Positions 52,270 through 61,260 of a stretch of 64,000 nt of DNA are shown in pieces. A program made the translations under genes and the position numbers. The stretch comes from Sneathiella marina (GTDB lineage: Bacteria > Pseudomonadota > Alphaproteobacteria > Sneathiellales > Sneathiellaceae), in NCBI RefSeq assembly GCF_023746535.1, contig NZ_CP098747.1, positions 1,184,364 to 1,248,363 of the forward strand. Reading direction: 5' to 3'. The stretch's first letter is position 1; each line of letters starts with the position of its first letter. The notes below the pieces were generated by a model, which saw only the letters and a list, made by a program, of their open reading frames with translations, was not told the origin of the DNA and ran no database searches.

Positions 52270-53868
52270 ATGTTCAAATCCAATTTTATGCGCCCATTGT
52301 CGATCATTGCCCCGTTGGCGATTGCGGCTTTGCTTGGCGCCGCGACGGCGCCTCTGGCGGAGCCTCAGTCAGGCGGCACTCTTAACACGACCACAACCGG
52401 TTACCGTACGTTGAACCCGGGCGTTCAGTCCGGTGCAGCGACCGGTGTTCCAGGTTCGCAGATTTTTGCCGGCCTTGTATTAATAGATGAAGATTACAAA
52501 GCGACTCCATATCTCGCTGAAAGCTGGAGCGTATCCGACGACAATCTGAGTTACAGTTTCAAGTTGGTTCAAGGTGCTAAATTTCATGACGGTAAGCCGA
52601 TCACTTCTGCGGATGTTGCCTTTTCACTGGACACAGTGAAAACCAACCATCCGTTCGGAAAAGCCATGTTCGGAAATGTGGCCTCTGTCGAGACCCCAGA
52701 TCCCAGCACGGTTGTCTTCCAGCTTTCTGCACCTATCCCCGGGCTGTTGCTCTCTTTGGAGCCGCTTTTGATGCCGATCCTGCCCAAACACGTATATGGT
52801 GACGGTCAGGAAGTAAAAAAACATCCACGCAACATGGAAAATGTAGTTGGATCCGGCCCTTTCAAAGTGGCAGAGAATGTGCCGGCTGAACGCCTCGTGC
52901 TGGTAAAAAACGAGGAATTTTTTATTAAAGACCGACCCTATCTCGACAAGCTGGTCTTTTCTGTCGTGAAGGACAGTTTGACCCGTGTCTTAATGATGGA
53001 AAAAGGAGAAATCGACTATATCGGTTTCTCAGGTATACGTCCGACGGATGCAGAGCGGCTTGAAAAAACCGGTAACCTCACGGTAACAACCGAAGGTTAC
53101 GGCGCCATTGGGTATATTCACTATCTTGAGTTAAATTTGCGAGATAAACCCTTCAACGACCGCAAAGTGCGTGAAGCGCTGGCAACCGCGATAGATACAA
53201 ATTTCATCGCGAAAATCCTGTTTGGTGGACGGACTACTGTCGGCACAGGCCCGCTTCATACAGGAAGCGTTTTCTATACAAGCGATGTCCCCAGCATAAC
53301 AGCGGATCTCGACAAGGCGGCGAAGCTGCTTGACGAAGCCGGATATCCTGCTGGAGCAAATGGCGAGCGTTTTTCCTTCACCCTTGATATTCCAAGCTGG
53401 GCCAAACAGGCTCATGTTCCGATGGCAGAATATACACAATCTCAGCTGGGTAAAATCGGTGTGAAGGTTGAATTACGCCAGGCTCCGGATTTTGGTACCT
53501 GGGTAAAGCGGATCTCTAGTTTTGACTATCAGGCAACAATGAACGGCTCTTTCAACTATCCTGATCCAGTCATTGGAGTGCACCGTCATTTTGATTGCGA
53601 CAATATTCGCAACGTAATCTGGTCCAATACGCAGGGCTATTGCGATCCAGCAATGGATGCGATGCTTGATGCCGCAGCCGTCGAAACTGATTTAGACAAG
53701 CGTAAGGCAACATATGCTGAAATCCAGCGTAAAGCTGCGGAAGACCTCGTCTTCATCTATATGCCGCAGGATTTTACCGCCACGGTTTACTCGAAAAAGG
53801 TGGGAAATCCGCCTGCGAGTGTATTTGGTCCTCTGGCGCCATGGCATGAAGTATATCTGAAAAACTAA
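52270..53868 (+). CDS. ABC transporter substrate-binding protein, family 5 (peptide type)
   Basis: Periplasmic receptor of 532 residues. A signal peptide is cut near TAPLAEPQ (about residue 31), then QSGGTLNTTTTGYRTLNP begins the DppA/OppA fold. Internal hallmarks are YKATPYLAESWSVSDDN, LSYSFKLVQGAKFHDGKPIT and KVREALATAID. A good ribosome site (CAGGGAG) precedes the ATG. It is the first of five importer genes in the usual Dpp order. Family 5 receptors bind peptides but also opines, nickel complexes and other amides, so the ligand should be judged with the amidohydrolase next door. Confidence 0.9.
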   Translation: MFKSNFMRPLSIIAPLAIAALLGAATAPLAEPQSGGTLNTTTTGYRTLNPGVQSGAATGVPGSQIFAGLVLIDEDYKATPYLAESWSVSDDNLSYSFKLVQGAKFHDGKPITSADVAFSLDTVKTNHPFGKAMFGNVASVETPDPSTVVFQLSAPIPGLLLSLEPLLMPILPKHVYGDGQEVKKHPRNMENVVGSGPFKVAENVPAERLVLVKNEEFFIKDRPYLDKLVFSVVKDSLTRVLMMEKGEIDYIGFSGIRPTDAERLEKTGNLTVTTEGYGAIGYIHYLELNLRDKPFNDRKVREALATAIDTNFIAKILFGGRTTVGTGPLHTGSVFYTSDVPSITADLDKAAKLLDEAGYPAGANGERFSFTLDIPSWAKQAHVPMAEYTQSQLGKIGVKVELRQAPDFGTWVKRISSFDYQATMNGSFNYPDPVIGVHRHFDCDNIRNVIWSNTQGYCDPAMDAMLDAAAVETDLDKRKATYAEIQRKAAEDLVFIYMPQDFTATVYSKKVGNPPASVFGPLAPWHEVYLKN

Positions 53869-53947
53869 GCCCGATAAATGGGGCCGCTGCTTGAAATCAG
53901 GCATGCGGCTCCTCTCTCTTGTAGGATGTAATCGCGCAGGAAATACT

Positions 53948-54916
53948 ATGGTGAAATCATTATCCAAAAGGATCGGCAATGCGGTCGCGTTGCTGCTCGC
54001 GGTACTGATCCTCAATTTCACGCTTATCCATATAGCACCCGGGGACCCGGTTGAGGTATTGGCTGGAGAAATGGGCGGGGCGACACCCGAACTGCTCGCT
54101 GAAATTCGCGCCAGTTTTGGTCTAGATCAACCTTTCCATGTGCAGTTGCTAACATATCTTGGCAATGTTCTACAGGGTGACCTCGGCTATAGTTATTATT
54201 ATGATATGCCGGTAACCAACCTGATATTGGAACGTATTGGCGCGACATTGTTGCTGGTTGTCACGGCTCTTCTATTTGCTCTCTTCATCGGAACAGCGCT
54301 CGGCATTGCTTCAGCTCAGAAACGCAATTCATTTCTCAGCCATTTAGTCACAGTAATATCGCTTGCCGGTTTTTCGGCGCCGGTTTTCTGGGTTGGTATC
54401 ATGCTGATCCTTCTATTTGCGGTTGCCATTCCGATCCTTCCTGTAGCAGGTATGGTCTCCGCGGATACGCCGTCAGGGAGTTTTGCATATATTTTGGATG
54501 TGGCGCGACATCTCGTACTTCCCGTCCTCACGCTGGCTTCCATATACCTTGCCTTTTATAGCCGTCTTTCGCGGGCGAGTATGCTGGAAGTATTGGAGTC
54601 TGATTATGTCCGTACCGCCCGCGCAAAAGGACTGAGCCGTTTCCTCGTCGTCTATAAACATGCGCTTCGCAATGCGATCCTGCCAGTAGTGACATTTGCG
54701 GGTCTACAATTTGCGCAAGTCATCTCTGGCGCCGTGTTGGTGGAAACTGTCTTTGCTTGGCCTGGCCTCGGTACACTGGCATTTGAGTCAATATTACGAC
54801 GTGATTCTCCTACTCTACTCGGTATATTATTTTTCTCCGCACTGCTCGTTTTGATCGTCAATATTCTCATTGATATTACCTATCGTCTGATCGACCCAAG
54901 GATTAGCGCAAAATGA
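53948..54916 (+). CDS. dppB: ABC transporter permease, DppB type
   Basis: Inner-membrane permease of about 322 residues with six helices. HIAPGDPVEVLAGE near the start is typical of DppB. The EAA loop carries DYVRTARAKGLSRFLVVYKH. The ATG at 53948 has AGGAAA before it; the longer frame from 53891 includes untranslated leader. Its end overlaps the next gene by four bases. Partner of DppC. Confidence 0.92.
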   Translation: MVKSLSKRIGNAVALLLAVLILNFTLIHIAPGDPVEVLAGEMGGATPELLAEIRASFGLDQPFHVQLLTYLGNVLQGDLGYSYYYDMPVTNLILERIGATLLLVVTALLFALFIGTALGIASAQKRNSFLSHLVTVISLAGFSAPVFWVGIMLILLFAVAIPILPVAGMVSADTPSGSFAYILDVARHLVLPVLTLASIYLAFYSRLSRASMLEVLESDYVRTARAKGLSRFLVVYKHALRNAILPVVTFAGLQFAQVISGAVLVETVFAWPGLGTLAFESILRRDSPTLLGILFFSALLVLIVNILIDITYRLIDPRISAK

Positions 54917-55803
54917 CCGACCAATCCCTTAGTGATTTTGATGTAGATTCCTCGCAAAAACCCGTCTCACCGGCACGCCAGACTTGGAAGATGTTTCGTA
55001 GCAACCAGTCTGCAGTCGCCGGATTGACACTACTGGTCTTCGTGCTCCTGTTCTCGCTAGTCGGCCCGATCGTTTATTCGGTTGCCCCCACCGATATGGT
55101 TTGGATGCCGCTAACGCCACCAGGTGCATCGGAATACCTGCTTGGCACTGATTACCTTGGGCGGGACATTCTCGCAGGGTTAATCAATGGCGGACGAATT
55201 ACCCTTACAATTGGTGCGTCGGCTGCGGTACTGACAGTTTTGATCGGCGTGACAATTGGTGCGTTAGCTGGTTACTACGGAGGTTGGGTCGATAATCTGC
55301 TGATGCGGATCACTGAATTTTTTCAGGTTTTGCCCAATCTTCTTTTGGCGATGGTAGTCGTGATGCTTTTCTCTGCCACATTAACCAATATCGCAATTGC
55401 CATTGGTATTGTCTCCTGGACCAGCACAGCCCGGCTCACTCGGGCAGAATTTCTGCGCTTGCGTGAGATGGATTATGTACGCGCGGAACGAGCCATCGGC
55501 GCTAAAAACCGGCGGATGATCTGGGCGGTGATCCTGCCGAACGCAGCACCACCGCTCATTGTATCGGCTGCCCTTAGTATCGGCACGGCGATCCTGTTTG
55601 AGGCGGGGCTCGCATTCCTCGGTCTAAGTGATCCCAACAATATGAGCTGGGGCCGCATGATTGGCGACAACCGGCCTTATATTCTTGATAGCTGGTGGGG
55701 GGTTACTTTCCCTGGTATCGCCATTTTTCTGACGGTTCTAGCCATAAGCTTGGTCGGCGACGGGCTGAATGACGCCTTAAACCCAAAATTGAGGAAAAGG
55801 TAA
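54913..55803 (+). CDS. dppC: ABC transporter permease, DppC type
   Basis: Second membrane subunit, 296 residues. After a polar N-terminus comes the first helix, then the GTDYLGRDILAGLINGGRIT segment that marks DppC/OppC proteins, and an EAA loop with DYVRAERAIGAKNRR. Starts within the DppB stop (ATGA) and ends within the DppD start (TAATG), so the permeases and ATPase are coupled. Confidence 0.92.
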   Translation: MTDQSLSDFDVDSSQKPVSPARQTWKMFRSNQSAVAGLTLLVFVLLFSLVGPIVYSVAPTDMVWMPLTPPGASEYLLGTDYLGRDILAGLINGGRITLTIGASAAVLTVLIGVTIGALAGYYGGWVDNLLMRITEFFQVLPNLLLAMVVVMLFSATLTNIAIAIGIVSWTSTARLTRAEFLRLREMDYVRAERAIGAKNRRMIWAVILPNAAPPLIVSAALSIGTAILFEAGLAFLGLSDPNNMSWGRMIGDNRPYILDSWWGVTFPGIAIFLTVLAISLVGDGLNDALNPKLRKR

Positions 55804-56798
55804 TGAGCGCCCCATTGCTATCTGTACAGGATCTGGAAGTGGTTTTTCAGATAGACGGAATGGAAGTCCCCGTTGTACGCAATCTCAGCTTCGATGTCGC
55901 GTATGGTGAGACATTGGGCATAGTCGGTGAATCGGGGTGCGGGAAGAGCATGACAGCACTTGCGGTCATGGGGCTGGTTCCAAATCCTCCGGGCCGAATA
56001 TCTCGCGGAAAAATCCTGTTGGAGGGGAAAGATCTTGTGCAGGCCAGCGAAGCCGCACTTCAGCAAATAAGGGGCAACGACATTTCCATGGTTTTTCAGG
56101 AACCCATGACGTCACTTAACCCTGTATTCTCTGTCGGAGAACAGATCGCTGAAACCGCGCGTGCGCATTTTGGTATCCGACGGTCAGAGGCACGGGATCG
56201 GGCAATTGAGATGTTACGTCTGGTTGGTATCCCTTCCCCTGAAAAACGTATTGATGATTATCCACATCAACTATCAGGTGGGATGCGTCAACGGGTAATG
56301 ATCGCTATTTCACTGATATGCGAGCCCAAATTGCTGATCGCGGACGAGCCGACGACAGCTCTTGATGTTACAGTTCAAGCACAGATATTTGATCTCTTTC
56401 GAGGCCTTCAGGAAAAGACCAAAACAGCTATCATCCTTATCACCCATGACATAGGTGTCGTGGCGGAAATGACGGACCGGGTCATGGTGATGTATGCCGG
56501 CCGCAAGATAGAGGAAGGACCCGTGGTTGACTTTATACGTACACCACGCCATCCCTATACACAGGGCCTCATATCCTGTATCCCGACGTTGCAGGTTGAT
56601 CCAGCAGACAATCCTGATGCATTGTTCGAGATACCGGGGGTGGTCCCAAGTGCCGCTGAATTGGCACGTGTCGGTTGCGCCTTCGCACCGCGCTGCGCTC
56701 AAGTTTTAGATCGATGCCGGGCCGAATTTCCTCCAACAAAGTTTATGTCGAAGAACCGATCTGTCGCCTGTTGGCTGGATACGGAGGATACTGCATGA
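55803..56798 (+). CDS. dppD: ABC transporter ATPase, DppD type
   Basis: ATPase of 331 residues with Walker [11 protein letters not shown], signature [15 protein letters not shown] and Walker [15 protein letters not shown]. The C-terminal oligopeptide-type extension has [16 protein letters not shown], cysteines that bind an iron-sulfur cluster in some relatives. One base overlap with DppC and four with DppF. Confidence 0.93.
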   Translation: MSAPLLSVQDLEVVFQIDGMEVPVVRNLSFDVAYGETLGIVGESGCGKSMTALAVMGLVPNPPGRISRGKILLEGKDLVQASEAALQQIRGNDISMVFQEPMTSLNPVFSVGEQIAETARAHFGIRRSEARDRAIEMLRLVGIPSPEKRIDDYPHQLSGGMRQRVMIAISLICEPKLLIADEPTTALDVTVQAQIFDLFRGLQEKTKTAIILITHDIGVVAEMTDRVMVMYAGRKIEEGPVVDFIRTPRHPYTQGLISCIPTLQVDPADNPDALFEIPGVVPSAAELARVGCAFAPRCAQVLDRCRAEFPPTKFMSKNRSVACWLDTEDTA

Positions 56799-57775
56799 TA
56801 AATTCCCCATCCCTTTTGGACGTCGAGGATCTCAAGGTCCATTTCCCAACGCGTGACGGCGCTACTGTTCATGCGGTGGACGGAGTTTCTTTTTCCATTG
56901 ACCGCGGGGTCGCTTTTGGCCTGGTTGGCGAAAGTGGATCAGGTAAGACAACAACGGCGCTTGCCTGCGTGCGGCTGGTTGATCCGACAGCAGGGCAGGT
57001 CTCTCTCGATGGGGAGGATATTACACATCTTGGTGGTGATTCTCTTCGCCAGATGCGGCGAAAGATGCAAATTGTCTTTCAGGATCCTTACGCATCCCTT
57101 AACCCTCGAGAGCGCGTCGGCTCAATTGTTGAACGACCGCTAAAACTGATGAAAATGGGTACTGCTCGAGAGCGGGCTGCCCGGGTGGCAGAACTTTTCG
57201 AAATAGTTGGTTTACGGCCGGAACAGCAATCACTTTTTCCACATCAGTTTTCCGGTGGACAGAGACAGCGCATCGGTATCGCTCGTGCCCTCGCGACACA
57301 GCCAGATCTTATTGTCTGTGATGAGCCTGTATCAGCCCTTGATGTGGCTATTCAAGCCCAGGTTTTAAATCTGCTCGCCCGGCTAAAGGCAGAATTTGAG
57401 CTAACCTATCTCTTTATCAGCCATGATCTCGCGGTAGTGCAGCATATCTGCGATGAAATAGCGGTGATGTATCTTGGCCAAATTGTTGAGCGCGGCTCCA
57501 AACAGGAGATTTTTCGTAACCCCCTGCACCCTTATACCAAGGCTCTTATTTCAGCCGTGCCCTCCGCAGATTCTCTCGGTAAACCAAAGGGGGAGCGAAT
57601 TATGCTTGAGGGTGATCCTCCAAGCCCGATCTCCTTGCCAAAAGGATGCCGTTTCGCAAGCCGTTGCCCTTTCGTTACCCCTGCCTGTGAGGAAGAGGCG
57701 CCGGCACTTCAAAATATATCACCTGAACATAGTGTTGCATGTTTGCGGGTTGATCCTGTCGGAAATTTTAACTAG
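56795..57775 (+). CDS. dppF: ABC transporter ATPase, DppF type
   Basis: Second ATPase, about 326 residues. Walker A GESGSGKTTT, signature FSGGQRQRIGIARAL, Walker B LIVCDEPVSALDVA, and the C-terminal GCRFASRCPFVTPAC. The ATG at 56795 overlaps the DppD stop by four bases; the longer frame from 56675 lies within DppD. Last gene of the importer; purU follows after 192 bases. Confidence 0.93.
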   Translation: MINSPSLLDVEDLKVHFPTRDGATVHAVDGVSFSIDRGVAFGLVGESGSGKTTTALACVRLVDPTAGQVSLDGEDITHLGGDSLRQMRRKMQIVFQDPYASLNPRERVGSIVERPLKLMKMGTARERAARVAELFEIVGLRPEQQSLFPHQFSGGQRQRIGIARALATQPDLIVCDEPVSALDVAIQAQVLNLLARLKAEFELTYLFISHDLAVVQHICDEIAVMYLGQIVERGSKQEIFRNPLHPYTKALISAVPSADSLGKPKGERIMLEGDPPSPISLPKGCRFASRCPFVTPACEEEAPALQNISPEHSVACLRVDPVGNFN

Positions 57776-57967
57776 GAACCTGGGACTGCTCTTTGTGACC
57801 GCACCGGAAAAATAAAAGGTTTCTGGATTGATGGTGATTGGGCATTTTGCCGAAAGGGAGTCTTGAACGATTACCGTTACAAAAAAAAGTACTGAAAATA
57901 CCGGAAGAACATTCGAAAACGTAATGCCACAAAGCCAAAGATATAGCTCAAACAATTGGGATACGGA

Positions 57968-58837
57968 ATGACGACAATAGTTAAAATAAATTGCGCTGAT
58001 CGCACGGGAATTGTTTCCAGATTATCAAGCCTGTTAAGTGAACTGGGCTGTAATATCTTGGAAAGTTCACAGTTTTTTCAACCGGATACAGGCACGAAGC
58101 GGGAGGATGGAACCGGGCAGTTTTTCATGCGTCTTGACTGTAGTACGGCAGGCGTCAAACTAGCTGATCTGCAAGATAGTCTGGACAGGTTCCGAGATGA
58201 ATTTTCAGCAAATGTGCTCATCGCGTCTTCCCAACAAATAGTACCAACGATCCTGATGGTCTCAAAATTCGATCACTGTCTTCAGGATATATTGTATCGC
58301 GTACAGACAGAAACCCTGCCGATAAAAATTGTTGCTGCTGTTTCCAACCATCCGGATGCGCGGGCAACCATCGAAAGGCTTGGCATCCCATTTCACCTTT
58401 GGCCTGTTACAAAGGAAAACAAGTCTGAGCAGGAAGCAAAGCTCGATGAACTGGTTGTCAGAACGGGCGCGGAGTTAATTGTGCTGGCGCGTTATATGCA
58501 AATATTGTCTGACGAATTCAGCTCTAAATATTTCGGTAAAATCATCAATATCCATCATTCGTTTCTACCGGCCTTCAAAGGGGCGAAACCCTATCATAAG
58601 GCCTGGGATAGGGGAGTGAAGCATATTGGCGCAACGGCGCATTATGTTACCCCCGATCTGGATGAAGGGCCTATAATTGAGCAGGGGACGGAGCGGGTAA
58701 ATCACGCCTGTGATCCGGACGAGCTTGTCAGTCGTGGCCGAGATATTGAATCTCGGGTTCTCTCCCGTGCCATAAAATTACATGCAGAAGAACGGGTGTT
58801 TGTAAACGGTAGCCGTACGGTGGTATTTGAACAATAA
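57968..58837 (+). CDS. purU: Formyltetrahydrofolate deformylase
   Basis: Hydrolyses 10-formyl-tetrahydrofolate to formate and free tetrahydrofolate. The 289-residue protein has an N-terminal ACT domain (VKINCADRTGIVSRLSSLL) and a formyltransferase-like domain with the catalytic Asn194, His196 and Asp232 (IINIHHSFLPAFKGAKPYHK, then VTPDLDEGPII). ATG 57968 is used; the frame also opens with TTG at 57956. In the context of the dimethylglycine-dehydrogenase-like gene, it would regenerate tetrahydrofolate when demethylation overloads the one-carbon pool. Confidence 0.93.
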   Translation: MTTIVKINCADRTGIVSRLSSLLSELGCNILESSQFFQPDTGTKREDGTGQFFMRLDCSTAGVKLADLQDSLDRFRDEFSANVLIASSQQIVPTILMVSKFDHCLQDILYRVQTETLPIKIVAAVSNHPDARATIERLGIPFHLWPVTKENKSEQEAKLDELVVRTGAELIVLARYMQILSDEFSSKYFGKIINIHHSFLPAFKGAKPYHKAWDRGVKHIGATAHYVTPDLDEGPIIEQGTERVNHACDPDELVSRGRDIESRVLSRAIKLHAEERVFVNGSRTVVFEQ

Positions 58838-58946
58838 AGCCGTTTCATAATGGAAATCGCGAATAGTCATGATAACGGTAAGCAGATGCCCATTCTCAAG
58901 ATTACGCTTAGTGTGACAGGACATTCTTGCTAAAATTTGTTGATCT

Positions 58947-59645
58947 CTACACTGATCGGGCGTCGATGAGCTGGCTCGGTTTTGCAAGAGCTTCAAGGGC
59001 GGAGATGTCGCCAAGATGTACCTTTGCTCCGTCGACGGTTACGCCATAAGGCTTCAAGGTGTTGAAAGCTCGGGAGAGATTTTCAGGTGCCATTCCCAAA
59101 AGAGAGGCCAGTGTTCGTTTATCATGGGGAAGTAACAGGAAGCCATGACAGCCCTGGTCATTATGATAGCGCAGCAACCGGTTTGCCAGTCGTTCGACGC
59201 CTGTTCGGAGCTTTAGGTTTTTATGCTCCTTGACCACAGAACGATAGCAGTTTGCCAATTCCTGAATGATTGCTCCGGCAAAGGCGGGATCCTTGACGAA
59301 GGCGGCACGGATATCTTCTGAAGGGATCATTAAGATACGAGATCGCTGACTAGTGCGTGCTGACATCAGATGCACGGCATCCTTCAAGACTGCTGCAAGA
59401 ATAAAAGTCCCAACTGGAGACACCATCGCCATCGTGGTTTCCCGGCCATTCGCAGAGGCGTACAGCTCGACACATCCTTCGACGACAACATAGAGGAAAT
59501 CTGCCGGATCGCCTTCCTCAATAAGTACGACATGATCTGGAAAAGTCTGGAAATAGGCGGCCTTGACAATGGAATCAAATGTCTCCTCCTCCATGGCCTG
59601 GAAGAGGTGAATAGACCGTACTTCTGGTAAGTCAGCGGATCGCAT
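58947..59645 (-). CDS. Crp/Fnr family regulator, Dnr-like
   Basis: A 232-residue regulator: N-terminal cyclic-nucleotide-type domain (LIEEGDPADFLYVVVEGCVEL), dimer helix and C-terminal winged helix (RTLASLLGMAPENLSRAF, about 178-195). It lacks the N-terminal cysteine cluster of oxygen-sensing Fnr, so a Dnr/NarR type that responds to nitric oxide or nitrite is more likely. An FNR/Dnr box sits 11 bases before its ATG, suggesting autoregulation, and another lies before the divergent nitrate genes. GAGGG provides the ribosome site. Confidence 0.87.
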   Translation of the reverse strand: MRSADLPEVRSIHLFQAMEEETFDSIVKAAYFQTFPDHVVLIEEGDPADFLYVVVEGCVELYASANGRETTMAMVSPVGTFILAAVLKDAVHLMSARTSQRSRILMIPSEDIRAAFVKDPAFAGAIIQELANCYRSVVKEHKNLKLRTGVERLANRLLRYHNDQGCHGFLLLPHDKRTLASLLGMAPENLSRAFNTLKPYGVTVDGAKVHLGDISALEALAKPSQLIDARSV

Positions 59646-59656
59646 CTGTCCCTCAA

Positions 59657-59670
59657 TTGATATTTATCAA
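59657..59670. promoter_or_regulatory. FNR/Dnr box 1
   Basis: TTGATATTTATCAA, a perfect TTGAT-N4-ATCAA site. It lies 11-12 bases upstream of the regulator's start codon. This close spacing fits repression of its own gene better than activation. Confidence 0.75.
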
Positions 59671-59793
59671 GAAACACTTTAGTCAACTTGTATCGTGAAA
59701 TCCATATTAATTATTTTTGTTCTTGATTTTTCAAAAGACATCTTCTGATTTTTGCCAGTAGCAAGCTTGTTTTTATACCAAAGCTTCACACCG

Positions 59794-59807
59794 TTGATTT
59801 GGATCAA
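59794..59807 (+). promoter_or_regulatory. FNR/Dnr box 2, upstream of narK1
   Basis: TTGATTTGGATCAA, a perfect site, centred 90 bases before the narK1 ATG. If it acts at -41.5, transcription would start near 59842 and leave a leader of about 49 bases. A poor -10 (CATTAC, near 59832) is as expected of an activator-dependent promoter. Confidence 0.75.
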
Positions 59808-59890
59808 CCCTTCACTGTCATAACCGCGCTCCATTACTCCAAGAACGACTGACCTGTCCGGCAAAGTACGGTGCGAGAGGGGATAAATTT

Positions 59891-61204
59891 ATGAGTATGA
59901 TGCATATAAGTGCGGGCGATCAAAAGAGGGCGCTGGCTGCCAGTACTCTTACCTTTACTGTATGTTTCGCCGTTTGGACGATCTTTTCGATCATCGGGAT
60001 CAAGATCAAGGCAGATCTGGGGCTGACCGATACGCAATTCGGTGTGTTGGTTGCTACACCGATACTGACCGGCTCGGTAAGCCGAATTTTTCTTGGCATC
60101 TGGACAGATCAATATGGCGGCCGCCTGGTTTATACGATCCAAATGCTGCTGACAGCTTTTGCGGCTTATCTCCTGACCCTGGTCACGACATATGAGATGT
60201 TTTTGGTCGCCGCCCTCGGCGTTGGTCTCGCCGGTGGCAGCTTCGCAGTTGGTGTCGCCTATGTCGCCAAATGGTATCCAAAAGAAAAACAGGGAACTGC
60301 ATTAGGCATTTTTGGTATGGGGAATGTTGGTGCAGCGGTGACCAATTTCTGTGCACCGTTCCTGCTGGTCCTTGTTGGTGGTCAATGGCAGGGCGTCGCA
60401 CAGGTTTATGCCGTCATAATGGCTGTCGCAGCCGTCCTGTTTTTTCTGTTCACCAAGGAAGACCCTGATGTTGCCGCACGTAAAAAAGCGGGTGAAAAAC
60501 ATGCGTCCTTTGTCGCGCAGCTGGAGCCTCTGAAGAACCTGCAAGTCTGGCGCTTCTCGCTTTATTACTTCTTTGTCTTCGGCGCCTATGTTGCGCTCGC
60601 ACTCTGGCTGCCCCGCTACTATGTAGGGGCCTACGGCCTGGAGCTCAAAACTGCCGGCATGCTGGCTGCCGCCTATGCGCTGCCGGGGTCAGTATTCCGC
60701 GCGCTCGGGGGATGGATGTCCGATAAATGGGGTGCGCGAACAGTGATGTACTGGACCTTTATTGCGAGTGTTGCCTGCACCTTTTTCCTCTCCTATCCGT
60801 CCACGGACTATACGGTGGCGGGAATTGAGGGGCCGATTGAATTCAATATCACCATTCCGCTTTGGCTGTTCGTTGTCCTGACAATTGTCCTCGGCTTTTT
60901 CATGTCTTTGGGCAAAGCAGCTGTCTACAAGCACATCCCGACTTACTATCCGGAGCATGTTGGCTCTGTCGGCGGCATCGTTGGCCTGATAGGCGGTCTT
61001 GGCGGCTTCTGCCTGCCGATTGCCTTCGGTTTCATGAATGATGTCACGGGCGTCTGGACGAGCTGCTTCATGCTGCTGACACTCATTATCGCTGTTGCGC
61101 TGACCTGGATGCATTTCACGATCCTGCGCATGGAAAAGAAACAGATTCCACAGCTTCGGGGACCGCGCAATTTGCCGGAACTTGAAAGTCTGCATGAGCA
61201 TTGA
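59891..61204 (+). CDS. narK: Nitrate/proton symporter, NarK1 type
   Basis: Major facilitator of 437 residues with 12 helices. The first nitrate signature region GVGLAGGSFAVGVAYVAKWYP (about 113-133) and the second, VGSVGGIVGLIGGLGGF (about 356-372), are clear. NarK1-type proteins bring in nitrate with protons. AGGGGAT gives the ribosome site. It is followed after 56 bases by a second NarK, the usual pair for periplasm-independent nitrate respiration. Controlled by FNR/Dnr box 2. Confidence 0.92.
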   Translation: MSMMHISAGDQKRALAASTLTFTVCFAVWTIFSIIGIKIKADLGLTDTQFGVLVATPILTGSVSRIFLGIWTDQYGGRLVYTIQMLLTAFAAYLLTLVTTYEMFLVAALGVGLAGGSFAVGVAYVAKWYPKEKQGTALGIFGMGNVGAAVTNFCAPFLLVLVGGQWQGVAQVYAVIMAVAAVLFFLFTKEDPDVAARKKAGEKHASFVAQLEPLKNLQVWRFSLYYFFVFGAYVALALWLPRYYVGAYGLELKTAGMLAAAYALPGSVFRALGGWMSDKWGARTVMYWTFIASVACTFFLSYPSTDYTVAGIEGPIEFNITIPLWLFVVLTIVLGFFMSLGKAAVYKHIPTYYPEHVGSVGGIVGLIGGLGGFCLPIAFGFMNDVTGVWTSCFMLLTLIIAVALTWMHFTILRMEKKQIPQLRGPRNLPELESLHEH

Positions 61205-61260
61205 AATTCAACGCCACCGCGAGACGCAATAGGCGGCCGAGGGGCAAACAGGAGTATAGA

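Noticed and set aside
59722-59735. Third FNR-like site TTGATTTTTCAAAA
   Set aside because: Only the left half matches; the right half deviates too much from ATCAA.
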